From: Salinarimonas sp.
GTDB taxonomy: Bacteria; Pseudomonadota; Alphaproteobacteria; Rhizobiales; Beijerinckiaceae
Direction of reading: 5' to 3'
Assembly (NCBI RefSeq): GCF_040111675.1
Contig: NZ_CP157794.1
Coordinates: 2,439,501-2,503,500 of the forward strand
DNA: 64,000 nucleotides
Shown here: positions 35,393-43,567 of the stretch, piece after piece
How the letters are laid out: the number at the start of each line of letters is the position of its first letter
Numbering within the stretch: position 1 is the first letter of the stretch
Notes under the pieces: generated by a model
The model's database searches: none
The model's input: the letters and a program-made list of their open reading frames with translations, nothing else
What the model was told of the DNA's origin: nothing
Made by a program: the position numbers and the translations under genes

Positions 35393-35935
35393 TCACAGCC
35401 CCCGGGCCGCGCAATAGCCGCCCTCGCGATACATCAGGCTCTCGCCCCCGCGCACGTCGATCGCCAGCACCCGGCCGACGACGATCGAATGCGTGCGCCA
35501 GTCCACCAGCGAATCCACCACGCAGTCGATCCCGAAGGCCGCGTCGGCGAGGAGCGGGGCGCCGCTGTCGAGCGCCGTCCAGTCGCCCATCGAGAAGCGC
35601 TCGGCGCCCTTCGAGCCGTCGCGGCCGGCGAAGCGGTCGGCGAGCGCGGCATGGGCGCAGGTGAGCCCGCTCACGCCGAAGCGGCGCGTCTCGGCCAGCA
35701 CGGGATGAATCGAGGCGCTCTTGGCCACCGCCAGCGTCACCGCGGGCGGGGAGAGCGACAGCGAGGCGAGCGAGGTCAGCGTCATGCCGGTGAGGCTCTC
35801 GCCGCGCCCGGCGGCGACGATGCAGACCTGCGCGCCGACGAGGCGCATGGCTCGCTTGAAATCGGCTACGAGCGGCGAGGATTCGAGCGAGGCGGTCGCG
35901 TCGCGCGCGGCGGCGGCGGGGGAGGCGGGGCGCAT
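35393..35935 (-). CDS. Flavin reductase domain protein (NAD(P)H:FMN oxidoreductase)
   Basis: A 180-residue flavin reductase: FKRAMRLVGAQVCIVAAG, ESLTGMTLTSLASLSLSPPAVTLAV and the end RVLAIDVRGGESLMYREGGY are the split-barrel flavoprotein pattern of HpaC/RutF-type reductases. It supplies reduced FMN to a partner monooxygenase; the LLM-class monooxygenase gene 75 nt upstream on the same strand is the obvious partner. ATG at 35935 follows GGAGGGTCCCCCG. Confidence 0.88.
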   Translation of the reverse strand: MRPASPAAAARDATASLESSPLVADFKRAMRLVGAQVCIVAAGRGESLTGMTLTSLASLSLSPPAVTLAVAKSASIHPVLAETRRFGVSGLTCAHAALADRFAGRDGSKGAERFSMGDWTALDSGAPLLADAAFGIDCVVDSLVDWRTHSIVVGRVLAIDVRGGESLMYREGGYCAARGL

Positions 35936-36010
35936 CGGGGGACCCTCCGTTCGATATGGACAAGCGACGGACGCGGCGGCGAACGAAAGCCCGCCGCCGC
36001 GCCGGTCTCC

Positions 36011-37108
36011 TCAGCGCAGGCCACGCTCGGCGAGGATCGGCAGCACCGTATCCCGGAAATACGGGAACTCGGCCACGTAGTCGATGAACGAGAGCGTCGT
36101 ACCTTTGAAGCCAGCCTCGGCCAAGGCCGTGATCCCGTCCGCCACCTGGATCGGCGTGCCCACCAGCGGAAAGCCGCCATGGCCCATGGCCATCCGGTCG
36201 CGGATCAGAGCCAGGAGATCGTGCGGGAAGGAATGGGCGTGGGCGAATTGCAGGCGCACCAGGTTGTCGACCGCCTCCCAATCCGCGTTGTCGCGCGCCG
36301 TGTACTCGAGATAGGCGCGCGCCTCCTCCTCGGTGGGCCGGCAAATGACGTGTGAGAAGGTGAGGACGCCCACGTCCCGCCCGTGCGTCGCCGCCTGGCC
36401 CTTCAGCTCCTGGATCTCGTCCTTCGAGCGGGCGAGATCGATCGCCGGCGTGAACAGGAAGTTCGCGTTCCTCGTCGCAAAGTCGCGGCCCTGCGGCGAG
36501 CCGGCGGCGTTGAGGATCGGCGGCGTGCCGGAGACCGGGCGCGGGTCGCCCCTGACGTGCTTCAGGGTGAAGTACCGGCCGTTCCAGTCGAAATATTCGC
36601 TCTCGCGCCAGAGCTTGCGCACGACGTCGAACCATTCCTGCGCGTAGCCGTAGCGGGTCTCGTGGTCGTCCGGCAGGGTGAGGCCGAGCGCCTCGTATTC
36701 CGGCTTGTTCCAGCCCGCCACGATGTTGAGCCCGGCGCGGCCCTGCCCGATCTGGTCGATGGTCGCGATCTGCTTGGCCACCACCACCGGATTGTTGGCC
36801 GCCGTGTGGATCGTCGCGAAGACGGCGATGTCGCGCGTGTGGGCGAGCAGGCCCGCCGCCCAGGTCATGGTCTCCAGCACCGAGCCGTGGAAGTCGGTCT
36901 CGCCGCCGTAGCCGATCCAGCGGGCGATCGGCAGCATGAAGTCGATGCCCGCCTCGTCGAGCAGCTTGGCGAGGCGGACGTTGTTCTCGAAGGAGTTCAC
37001 CCAGCGCTCGGGCACCTTCGTCACCGACATGCCCGACGAGCAGTTGGACGAGAAGGTGCCGAGAAGGAAGCGGTCCTCGGCGAACATGGGGTTGCGTGTG
37101 GCCGTCAT
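36011..37108 (-). CDS. LLM-class flavin-dependent monooxygenase
   Basis: A 365-residue luciferase-like TIM barrel. RWIGYGGETDFHGSVLETMTWAAG, IATIDQIGQGRAGLNIVAGWNKPEYEALG and FSHVICRPTEEEARAYL resemble the RutA/dimethylsulfone monooxygenase branch of two-component FMNH2 enzymes. Flavin reductase follows directly. Substrate unknown; oxidation of a pyrimidine, sulfone or similar small organic compound is possible. It is related to a second LLM gene at 51089-52195. Divergent from the winged-helix regulator. Confidence 0.87.
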   Translation of the reverse strand: MTATRNPMFAEDRFLLGTFSSNCSSGMSVTKVPERWVNSFENNVRLAKLLDEAGIDFMLPIARWIGYGGETDFHGSVLETMTWAAGLLAHTRDIAVFATIHTAANNPVVVAKQIATIDQIGQGRAGLNIVAGWNKPEYEALGLTLPDDHETRYGYAQEWFDVVRKLWRESEYFDWNGRYFTLKHVRGDPRPVSGTPPILNAAGSPQGRDFATRNANFLFTPAIDLARSKDEIQELKGQAATHGRDVGVLTFSHVICRPTEEEARAYLEYTARDNADWEAVDNLVRLQFAHAHSFPHDLLALIRDRMAMGHGGFPLVGTPIQVADGITALAEAGFKGTTLSFIDYVAEFPYFRDTVLPILAERGLR

Positions 37109-37235
37109 GAGTTCCCCTCTGATTTTCAGATATATTTTAGGCTTGAAAGTCTATCGTAAAATCGCGTTTGAGCAAGCGGTCGGAACCGGTAAGATGTTGT
37201 GCGGTGCAAGAGGACGAGACGAGCCGGGAGACGGG
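37109..37235. promoter_or_regulatory. AT-rich divergent promoter region
   Basis: The 127 nt between the monooxygenase and winged-helix genes contain an AT-rich core (37118-37168) with TGATTTTCAGATATATTTTA and CTTGAAAGTCTATCGTAAAA, in sharp contrast to the surrounding GC content. It probably holds promoters for both genes and the regulator binding site. Individual boxes were not assigned. Confidence 0.5.
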
Positions 37236-37802
37236 ATGGGGCGCGGCGAGGGCAAGGTGGAGAGCGAGCGCTCGGGCGAAACCGCCGCGGACGCGCTCGA
37301 TCGGCGCTGGCATCTGGCGCAGACGCCGGCGGAGGTGGACTTCACCGAGCTCGAGTTCGCGGTGATGCGCACCTTCGAGTCGTTCGGCCGCTGGCAGTCG
37401 GAATGCCTCGCGGGCTCCGTTGACCTCGCCGCCAGCGGGCCGGAGAACGCGCTCCTCCACATCATCCGCATGAACGACCGGCCGAAATCGGTGAAGGAGC
37501 TCGCCCGCCTCGCCAACCGGGACGACATCCCCAACATCCAGTACAGCCTGCGCAAGCTGATCGGCGCGGGGCTCGTGGAGCGCTCCGGCTCCGGCCGCGC
37601 GGGCGTGGTCTATTTCGTCACCGAGCGGGGCAGGGCGGTGACCGACAAGTACGCCGCCATCCGCCGCGCCCTGCTCCTCGCCGCGGTTGAGGGCGTTCCC
37701 GACTTCCGCGAGCGCCTCGCCGAGGCGACGCGCACGCTCAACCTGCTCGCGGGCATCTACGAGGAAGCGGCGCGGGTCGCCGCGACCCACCGCCGGTCTT
37801 GA
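37236..37802 (+). CDS. Winged-helix (MarR-like) transcriptional regulator
   Basis: A 188-residue protein. The DNA-binding region is NDRPKSVKELARLANRDDIPNIQYSLRKLIGAGLVERSGS, followed by the wing GVVYFVTERGRAVTDKY; the flanking helices (ELEFAVMRTFESFGRW and the C-terminal LNLLAGIYEEA) would form a dimer. ATG at 37236 with GGGAGACGGG is preferred over earlier in-frame starts. Position suggests control of the divergent flavin monooxygenase genes. Confidence 0.8.
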   Translation: MGRGEGKVESERSGETAADALDRRWHLAQTPAEVDFTELEFAVMRTFESFGRWQSECLAGSVDLAASGPENALLHIIRMNDRPKSVKELARLANRDDIPNIQYSLRKLIGAGLVERSGSGRAGVVYFVTERGRAVTDKYAAIRRALLLAAVEGVPDFRERLAEATRTLNLLAGIYEEAARVAATHRRS

Positions 37803-37814
37803 GGCGCCGCCGCC

Positions 37815-38444
37815 TCACCCCGGCGGGATCTCCCCCACCGCCTTCGGCACGTCGTAGCCCTTCCGCACCGCCGGCCGCGCGGCGATCGCCTGGTACCAGC
37901 GGCGCACGTGGGGATGAGCCGAGAGGTCGATCTCCTGCCATTCGTAGCGCGAGATCCAGGGCCAGATCGCGATGTCGGCGATGGAATAGTCGCCGGCCAC
38001 GAACTCCGCCTCGGCCAGCCGCCGGTCGAGAACCCCGTAGAGGCGCTTCGCCTCGTCGGAGAAGCGCGTCTCGGCATAGGGCGCCGCGCCCTTGTTGAAG
38101 CGCAGGAAATGGTGGGCCTGGCCGAGCATGGGGCCGGCGCCGCCCATCTGCCACATCAGCCATTCCAGCACCCGGTAGCGGCCCTCGCCCGAGGCCGGCA
38201 TCAGCCGCCCCGTCTTCTCGGCGAGGTAGATCAGGATCGCGCCCGATTCCATCAGCGTCTGGCCGGTGTCGTGGTCGACGATGGCGGGGATCTTGTTGTT
38301 GGGGCTGATCGCCAGGAAGTCCGGCGCGTGCTGCTCGCCCTTGCCGATGTCGATCGCGTGCGCGCGGTAGGGCAGGGCGAGCTCCTCCAGCGCGATCGAG
38401 ACCTTGCGGCCGTTGGGCGTGGTCCAGGTGTAGAGGTCGATCAT
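37815..38444 (-). CDS. Glutathione S-transferase-family protein
   Basis: A 209-residue GST: N-terminal thioredoxin fold MIDLYTWTTPNGRKVSIALEEL, with PNNKIPAIVD and the TLMESGAILIYLAEK motif that binds the gamma-glutamyl part of glutathione; C-terminal helical domain with FVAGDYSIADIAIWPW. The TWTTPNGRK start places it near YfcG/YghU nu-class enzymes, which often act as disulfide reductases. It overlaps the GntR gene by 4 nt and is therefore in the same transcript. Confidence 0.88.
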   Translation of the reverse strand: MIDLYTWTTPNGRKVSIALEELALPYRAHAIDIGKGEQHAPDFLAISPNNKIPAIVDHDTGQTLMESGAILIYLAEKTGRLMPASGEGRYRVLEWLMWQMGGAGPMLGQAHHFLRFNKGAAPYAETRFSDEAKRLYGVLDRRLAEAEFVAGDYSIADIAIWPWISRYEWQEIDLSAHPHVRRWYQAIAARPAVRKGYDVPKAVGEIPPG

Positions 38445-39262
38445 GAGGTTTCTCTCGGGATGTCCCGCGGCGGGGTCTCGCCGCGGCGGGCCTCGAAGCC
38501 CAGCATGCGGTCGCGCGAGCGGCCGATATGGGCGCGCATGGCGTCGCGGGCGCGGCCCGGCTCCTGCGCGCGGATGGCGTCGACGACCGCAGCGTGCTCG
38601 TCGAGCACGATCGGCAGGCGCATGGCGGCGCTCCTCTGGGCGAGGCGGCGCGCGGTGGCGATGCCGTCGCGCAGCGGCCGGCGCAGGAGCTCCATCACCT
38701 GCGAGAACAGGTGGTTCTGCGTCGCCGCCGCGATGGCGCGGTGGAAGGCGACGTCGGCGGCCGCGCCCGAATCCGGCCCGTCGAACTCCCGCGCGAGCCG
38801 GGCGGCCTCCGCCTCGATGGCGGCGAGGTCGCGCGCCGTGCGCCGCTCGGCGGCGAGGAAGGCGGCCTCGCCCTCCAGCGCGACGCGCATCTCGTAGCAG
38901 CGCAGGAGCTCGGCGATCGCACCGCTCGGGGCCTCGCCCATGAAGTCGGCGCTGAGCGTGCGCACGACGAAGGACCCCGCGCCCTGGCGCGATTCGATCA
39001 GCCCGTCCGCCCGCAGCCGCGCCAGCGCCGTGCGCACGACCGGGCGCGAGACGCCGAACGCGCGCGAGAGCTGCGTCTCGGACGGAAGCCGCTCGCCGAC
39101 CGAGAGCCGGCCCGTTCCGAGCTGGATCAGGATCTGCTCGTAGATCTGGTCGGGCAGGCTCTCCTGCCGATGCGGCGCGAAGAACGCCGCTTGGGCGGCG
39201 ATGTCCGCCTCTCTCGCCCGGCCTGCTGCGTCGTCCACGATCCCCGCCCCGCGCGCGCCCAT
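38441..39262 (-). CDS. GntR-family regulator, FadR/FCD type
   Basis: A 273-residue regulator with N-terminal winged helix (GERLPSETQLSRAFGVSRPVVRTALARLRADGLIESRQG, wing GAGSFVVRT) and C-terminal FCD domain with AFHRAIAAATQNHLF and DAMRAHIGRS. The frame extends upstream, but ATG at 39262 gives family length. It is divergent from the Ldh-TRAP-dehydratase operon and probably represses it until a sugar acid or other ligand binds. Co-transcribed with the GST gene. Confidence 0.88.
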   Translation of the reverse strand: MGARGAGIVDDAAGRAREADIAAQAAFFAPHRQESLPDQIYEQILIQLGTGRLSVGERLPSETQLSRAFGVSRPVVRTALARLRADGLIESRQGAGSFVVRTLSADFMGEAPSGAIAELLRCYEMRVALEGEAAFLAAERRTARDLAAIEAEAARLAREFDGPDSGAAADVAFHRAIAAATQNHLFSQVMELLRRPLRDGIATARRLAQRSAAMRLPIVLDEHAAVVDAIRAQEPGRARDAMRAHIGRSRDRMLGFEARRGETPPRDIPRETS

Positions 39263-39305
39263 CGGTCTCGTCCTTGCGGAAAACCATAGCGCGGATGCCC
39301 GTTTC

Positions 39306-39326
39306 GACAAGTTGTCTTTCAACTTG
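39306..39326. promoter_or_regulatory. Overlapping palindromes in divergent promoter, candidate GntR operator
   Basis: GACAA-G-TTGTC is a perfect palindrome at 39306-39316, and CAAGTTG (39308-39314) is repeated inverted as CAACTTG (39320-39326). They lie between the GntR gene and the operon starting with the Ldh-family gene, in a locally AT-rich spot. Likely operator by position and symmetry. Confidence 0.45.
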
Positions 39327-39404
39327 ACAGGTTCGCGCCCCCCGGCGAACCTCGTCCTCACGAGACGCCGCAAACGGCGCAGGACCAGGGAACGGAGACG
39401 CTGG

Positions 39405-40529
39405 ATGAGCGTGCACGCGGGCGCCCCCGCCGGAGCCGTCGCGCATGCCGAGAGGGCAGGCGGCCTCGTCGTCACGGCGGAGCGCCTTCGTGCGCAGCTG
39501 GAGGCGCTGTTCACGGCCTGGACCGGCCCGGAGCACGCCCGCGCCTCGGCGCAAACGCTCGTCGAGGCCGACCTGATGGGCATCGACAGCCACGGCATCA
39601 CGCTGGTTCCGCTCTACGAGGAGCTCGTGCGCTCGGGCAAGATCGCCCGCGATCCGCAGGTCGGCGTCGCGCACGCCTTCGGCGCCGTCGCGACGATCGA
39701 CGGCGGCGGCGGCTTCGGCCACGCGCCGTCGCTCCAGGCGATGGATCTCGCCGTGGAGAAGGCTCGCGCCTTCGGCATCGGGGCGGTGGGCGTGCGCCAT
39801 TCCAACCATTTCGGCGCGGCCGGCGTCTACGCGCTGCGCGCTGCGGCGGAGGGCATGATCGGCGTCGTCACCAGCGCCGTGCACCTGCCGTCCATCGTCC
39901 CGGTCTTCGGCCGCGTTCCGCGCATGGGCACGAACCCGATCGCCTTCGCGGCGCCGGGCGCCGAGGGCGCGCCCTTCCTCCTCGACATCGCGACGAGCAC
40001 CATCGCCATCGGCAAGCTCAAGCTCGCCGCCCGCGAGGGCCGCAGCCTGCCCGAGGGCTGGGCGGTCGACCGCGACGGCAAGCCCCAGAACGACCCCGAG
40101 GCGGCGCTCCGCGACCGGATGATGACCCCGCTCGGCGGCAGCCGCGCCATGGGCGGCCACAAGGGCTACGGCCTCGCGGCCATGGTCGAGATCCTCTCGA
40201 CGCTCCTGCCCGGCGCCTCCTACGCGCCGCTGCGCGATCCGGACGCCGCGCACTACGACGTCGGCCATTTCTGCCTCGCGCTCCATCCCGACGCCTTTCG
40301 CGAGGCGGGCGGCTTCGGGCGCGACCTCGACGCCTTCGTCGCCTGCCTGCGCGAGACGCCGCCGGCCGAGGGCTGCGAACGCGTCCTCGCCCCGGGCGAC
40401 CCGGAGCACGCCATGCGGGCCGTGCGCGCCCGCGACGGCATTCCCGTTCCGCGCTCCCTCGCCGACGCCGCCAGGGCGATCGCGGCCGAGCGGGGCGTGC
40501 GCTTCCTGCTGGAGGATCCGGCGGAATAG
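39405..40529 (+). CDS. Malate/L-lactate dehydrogenase-family (Ldh_2) oxidoreductase
   Basis: A 374-residue enzyme of the Ldh_2 family, which reduces 2-oxo acids or cyclic imines with NAD(P)H. Family blocks are MGIDSHGITLVPLYEELVRSG, GVRHSNHFGAAGVYAL, RMGTNPIAFAAPG and GGHKGYGLAAMVEILS; catalytic His lies in RHSNHFG. Starts at ATG 39405. First gene of an operon with a TAXI-TRAP transporter, an IlvD/Edd dehydratase and an RraA-like protein; the natural substrate is probably a sugar-acid-derived keto acid, not malate. Confidence 0.87.
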   Translation: MSVHAGAPAGAVAHAERAGGLVVTAERLRAQLEALFTAWTGPEHARASAQTLVEADLMGIDSHGITLVPLYEELVRSGKIARDPQVGVAHAFGAVATIDGGGGFGHAPSLQAMDLAVEKARAFGIGAVGVRHSNHFGAAGVYALRAAAEGMIGVVTSAVHLPSIVPVFGRVPRMGTNPIAFAAPGAEGAPFLLDIATSTIAIGKLKLAAREGRSLPEGWAVDRDGKPQNDPEAALRDRMMTPLGGSRAMGGHKGYGLAAMVEILSTLLPGASYAPLRDPDAAHYDVGHFCLALHPDAFREAGGFGRDLDAFVACLRETPPAEGCERVLAPGDPEHAMRAVRARDGIPVPRSLADAARAIAAERGVRFLLEDPAE

Positions 40530-40560
40530 GCCGCCCGGCAGGGCCGGCCGTCACAGCAGA

Positions 40561-40581
40561 GGCCGTCCGCGAGAGACGGCC
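40561..40581 (+). other. Hairpin between Ldh-family gene and TAXI binding-protein gene
   Basis: GGCCGTC/GACGGCC with a 7-nt loop, without a following T-run. It lies 24 nt before the binding-protein start and could be an RNA processing or stabilising element that sets relative expression in the operon. Confidence 0.4.
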
Positions 40582-40604
40582 GTCATCTAGGGAGGAACCG
40601 ACCC

Positions 40605-41546
40605 ATGAGAAAGACGACACTGGCTCTCCTCGCCACCGTCGCGACCGCCGGCTTCGGCGGCGCGGCGCAAGCCGAGAACCTCATGCTGATGACCGGCCCG
40701 CAGGGCGGCTCCTGGTACCCGCTCGGCGGCGCGATCCAGAACATCGTGCAGAGCAACATGGAGGGCGTCTCGGTCCAGGTGCTCCCCGGCGGCGGCATCG
40801 CCAACGTCAAGGGCATCGCCACCGGCCGCGCCGACGTCGCCTTCGCCAACTCCGTCTCGACGGTGGACGCCATCGAGGGCCGCGGCGCCTTCGAGGAAAA
40901 GGCCCAGAACGTCTGCAACGTCGCGACGCTCTATCCCCAGTACTTCCAGATCGTCACGCTCGAGAGCAGCGGCATCGACAGCGTCGCCGACATCTCGGGC
41001 AAGGCGCTCGCCACCCAGCCCCGCGGCAACACCGCCGAGGACATCACCCGCCAGCTTCTCGACGCGGCCGGCCTGTCCTACGACGACATGTCCCAGATGC
41101 ACTTCGTCTCCTACTCGGACGGCGTCGCGCTGATGAAGGACGGCAACGCCGCCGCCATGACGCTCGGCACCACCGTGCCGGCCTCCGCCATCATGGATCT
41201 CGCCAGCGGCTCCGACATCAAGATGCTGAGCCTCGAGGGCGCGATGATGGACGAGATGCAGAGCCGCAATCCCGGCTTCCAGAAGCTCACCATCCCCGCC
41301 GGCTCCTATCCGGGCCAGGACGAGGACGTGCAGGCCATCGGCTACGCCACCCACGTCGTCGCGCGCTGCGACCTCTCGCCGGACATCGTCCACGACATGC
41401 TGGCCGGCATGGTCGAGAACATCGGCGATCTGCAGGCGATCGCCGGCGCGATGAAGGGCGTCACGCCCGCGCAGATGGCGCAGGACGTCGGCGTGCCCAT
41501 GCACGAGGGCGCCAAGCGCTACTACGAGGAGCAGGGCGTGCTCTGA
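40605..41546 (+). CDS. TAXI-family TRAP transporter solute-binding protein
   Basis: A 313-residue periplasmic protein with a signal peptide (LALLATVATAGFGGAAQA, cleavage near residue 23). LMTGPQGGSWYPLGGAIQNIVQ and LPGGGIANVKGIATGRADVAFANS are the TAXI signature (TRAP-associated extracytoplasmic immunogenic). It delivers a carboxylate-type ligand to the fused DctQM protein encoded next. A good GGAGG site precedes the ATG. Confidence 0.9.
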   Translation: MRKTTLALLATVATAGFGGAAQAENLMLMTGPQGGSWYPLGGAIQNIVQSNMEGVSVQVLPGGGIANVKGIATGRADVAFANSVSTVDAIEGRGAFEEKAQNVCNVATLYPQYFQIVTLESSGIDSVADISGKALATQPRGNTAEDITRQLLDAAGLSYDDMSQMHFVSYSDGVALMKDGNAAAMTLGTTVPASAIMDLASGSDIKMLSLEGAMMDEMQSRNPGFQKLTIPAGSYPGQDEDVQAIGYATHVVARCDLSPDIVHDMLAGMVENIGDLQAIAGAMKGVTPAQMAQDVGVPMHEGAKRYYEEQGVL

Positions 41547-41565
41547 CGCACGCCCGCGCGCCCCG

Positions 41566-41600
41566 CGCGCCCGCCGGACCGGACCCTCCCGGCGGGCGCG
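41566..41600 (+). other. Strong intercistronic hairpin after TAXI gene
   Basis: CGCGCCCGCCGG at 41566-41577 and CCGGCGGGCGCG at 41589-41600 form a 12-bp perfect stem with an 11-nt loop. No T-run follows, so it is more likely a 3' stabiliser of the binding-protein mRNA with partial read-through than a full terminator. Confidence 0.6.
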
Positions 41601-41631
41601 ACCCCACGGCTCATACAGGCGACGCCCGGCG

Positions 41632-43557
41632 ATGGCCCCCACCTCGACATATCTGAAGCTCGTGCGGTGGATCGCGCTCGCGGTCGCGCTCTCGATGAGC
41701 TGCTACCACCTATACGTCGGCTTCTTCGGCACGCCGGACGCCTTCACCCTGCGCGCCACCCATGTCGGCTTCGCGCTCGTCCTGTGCTTCCTGACGCTGC
41801 CCGCCCGCGAGGCCGACGCCGGCCGCGGGCCCCGGATCTGGGACTGGGCGCTGATCGCGCTCTCCCTCGCGGCCGCCGCCTATCCGGTGCTGGTGAAGGA
41901 CTACATCTACGCGCGCTTCATCTACATCGACGAGCTGCGCACGGCGGACATCGTGCTCGGCGTCGCGCTCACCCTCCTCGTCATCGAGGCGGCGCGCCGG
42001 GCGCTCGGCCTCGTCCTGCCGATCACGGTGGTGCTCTTCCTCGGCTATGCGCTCTTCCTGACGAACACGGCGCCGCTGCTCCTGCTCGAGCAGCTGTACC
42101 TGACGACCGAGGGCATCTTCGGCATTCCGGTCGCGGTCTCAGCGACCTACGTCGTGCTCTTCATCCTGTTCGGCGCCTTCGTCGAGCGCTCCGGCGCCGG
42201 CAAGCTCTTCATGGATTTCGCCATCAGCCTCACCGGCCACACCGCCGGCGGGCCGGCCAAGGTCGCCTGCGTCACGAGCGGCCTGTTCGGCTCGGTCTCG
42301 GGCTCGGCGGTGGCGAACGTGATGACGACGGGCGCCTTCACCATCCCGCTGATGAAGCGGCTCGGCTACCGCCCGGCCTTCGCCGGCGCGGTCGAGGCGG
42401 TGGCTTCGACCGGCGGGCAGATCATGCCGCCGATCATGGGCGCGGCCGCCTTCGTGATGGCCGAGTTCATGGGCGTGAGCTACCTCACGGTCGCCGCCTA
42501 CGCGCTGATCCCGGCCTTCCTCTACTACGTCGCCGTCTTCTCGGCCGTGCATTTCGAGGCGCGCCGGCTCGGCATGCGCGGGCTGCCGCGCGAGGAGCTG
42601 CCGCGGCTTTCCGAGGTGCTGCGCGAGCGCGGGCACCTGTTCCTGCCCCTCGTCATCATCGTCGCCGTGCTGTTCGTCGGCTACAGCGCCCCCTTCGCGG
42701 CGCTCTGCGGCATCGTCTCGGTGATCCCCACCGCGCTTCTGCGCAAGACCACCCGCTCGGCGGTGAACCTGCGCATGATCGTCGAGGGCCTCGAGGCCGG
42801 CGCCGTCGGCTCGATCATGGTCGCGCTCGCCTGCGCGGCGGCGGGCATCGTCATCGGCGTGATCACGCTCACCGGCGCGGGGCTCAGCTTCTCGGGCTTC
42901 GTCATCTCGGCGGCGAACGAGATGCTGCTGCCGGCGCTGCTCCTGACCATGGTCGCGGGAATCATCCTCGGCATGGGCATGCCGACGACGCCCGCCTACA
43001 TCATCCAGGTCTCGCTCCTCGTGCCGGCGCTCGTGCGCCTCGGCGTCCCGGTCGAGAGCGCGCACATGTTCGTGTTCTACTTCGCCATCCTCTCCGCGAT
43101 CACGCCCCCCGTCGCCATCGCGGTCTACGCGGCGAACGGCATCTCCGGCGCGCAGCTCTGGCCGAGCTCGGTGGCGGCGGTGAAGCTCGGGCTGACCGGC
43201 TACATCATCCCCTTCATGTTCGTCTTCGGCCCCTCGCTCCTGATGATCGGGCCCTGGACGACGATCGCCGCCACGACGCTCACCGCGATGGTCGGCGTGA
43301 TCTTCCTCGCGGCCGGACTCGGCGGCTGGCTGCTCACGGAGGCCTCGCGGCTCCAGCGCGTGCTCCTCGTCGCGGCCGCCTTCGTCCTGATCAAGCCGGG
43401 CCTGTGGACCGACGCCGTCGGCATCGGCCTCGGCGCCGTGGCGCTCGCGCTCCAGCTGCGCGCCCGCCGCCTGGAGAGCCGTACGGCGCCCGCGGCCGAG
43501 AAGGCGTCCGAGCCCGCCGCCGAGCCCGCGCGCAATCCCGTCAGACCGGCCGAGTGA
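41632..43557 (+). CDS. TRAP transporter fused DctQ-DctM permease
   Basis: A 641-residue membrane protein with the small DctQ part (about residues 1-110) fused to the large DctM part. Conserved DctM blocks are ARRALGLVLPITVVLFLGYALF, GPAKVACVTSGLFGSVSGSAVANV, MTTGAFTIPLMKRLGYRP and GMGMPTTPAYIIQ. The C-terminal tail after residue 600 is Ala/Glu/Pro-rich. Uses the sodium or proton gradient to import the ligand bound by the TAXI protein. 10 nt before the dehydratase gene. Confidence 0.92.
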   Translation: MAPTSTYLKLVRWIALAVALSMSCYHLYVGFFGTPDAFTLRATHVGFALVLCFLTLPAREADAGRGPRIWDWALIALSLAAAAYPVLVKDYIYARFIYIDELRTADIVLGVALTLLVIEAARRALGLVLPITVVLFLGYALFLTNTAPLLLLEQLYLTTEGIFGIPVAVSATYVVLFILFGAFVERSGAGKLFMDFAISLTGHTAGGPAKVACVTSGLFGSVSGSAVANVMTTGAFTIPLMKRLGYRPAFAGAVEAVASTGGQIMPPIMGAAAFVMAEFMGVSYLTVAAYALIPAFLYYVAVFSAVHFEARRLGMRGLPREELPRLSEVLRERGHLFLPLVIIVAVLFVGYSAPFAALCGIVSVIPTALLRKTTRSAVNLRMIVEGLEAGAVGSIMVALACAAAGIVIGVITLTGAGLSFSGFVISAANEMLLPALLLTMVAGIILGMGMPTTPAYIIQVSLLVPALVRLGVPVESAHMFVFYFAILSAITPPVAIAVYAANGISGAQLWPSSVAAVKLGLTGYIIPFMFVFGPSLLMIGPWTTIAATTLTAMVGVIFLAAGLGGWLLTEASRLQRVLLVAAAFVLIKPGLWTDAVGIGLGAVALALQLRARRLESRTAPAAEKASEPAAEPARNPVRPAE

Positions 43558-43567
43558 CGAGCGACAG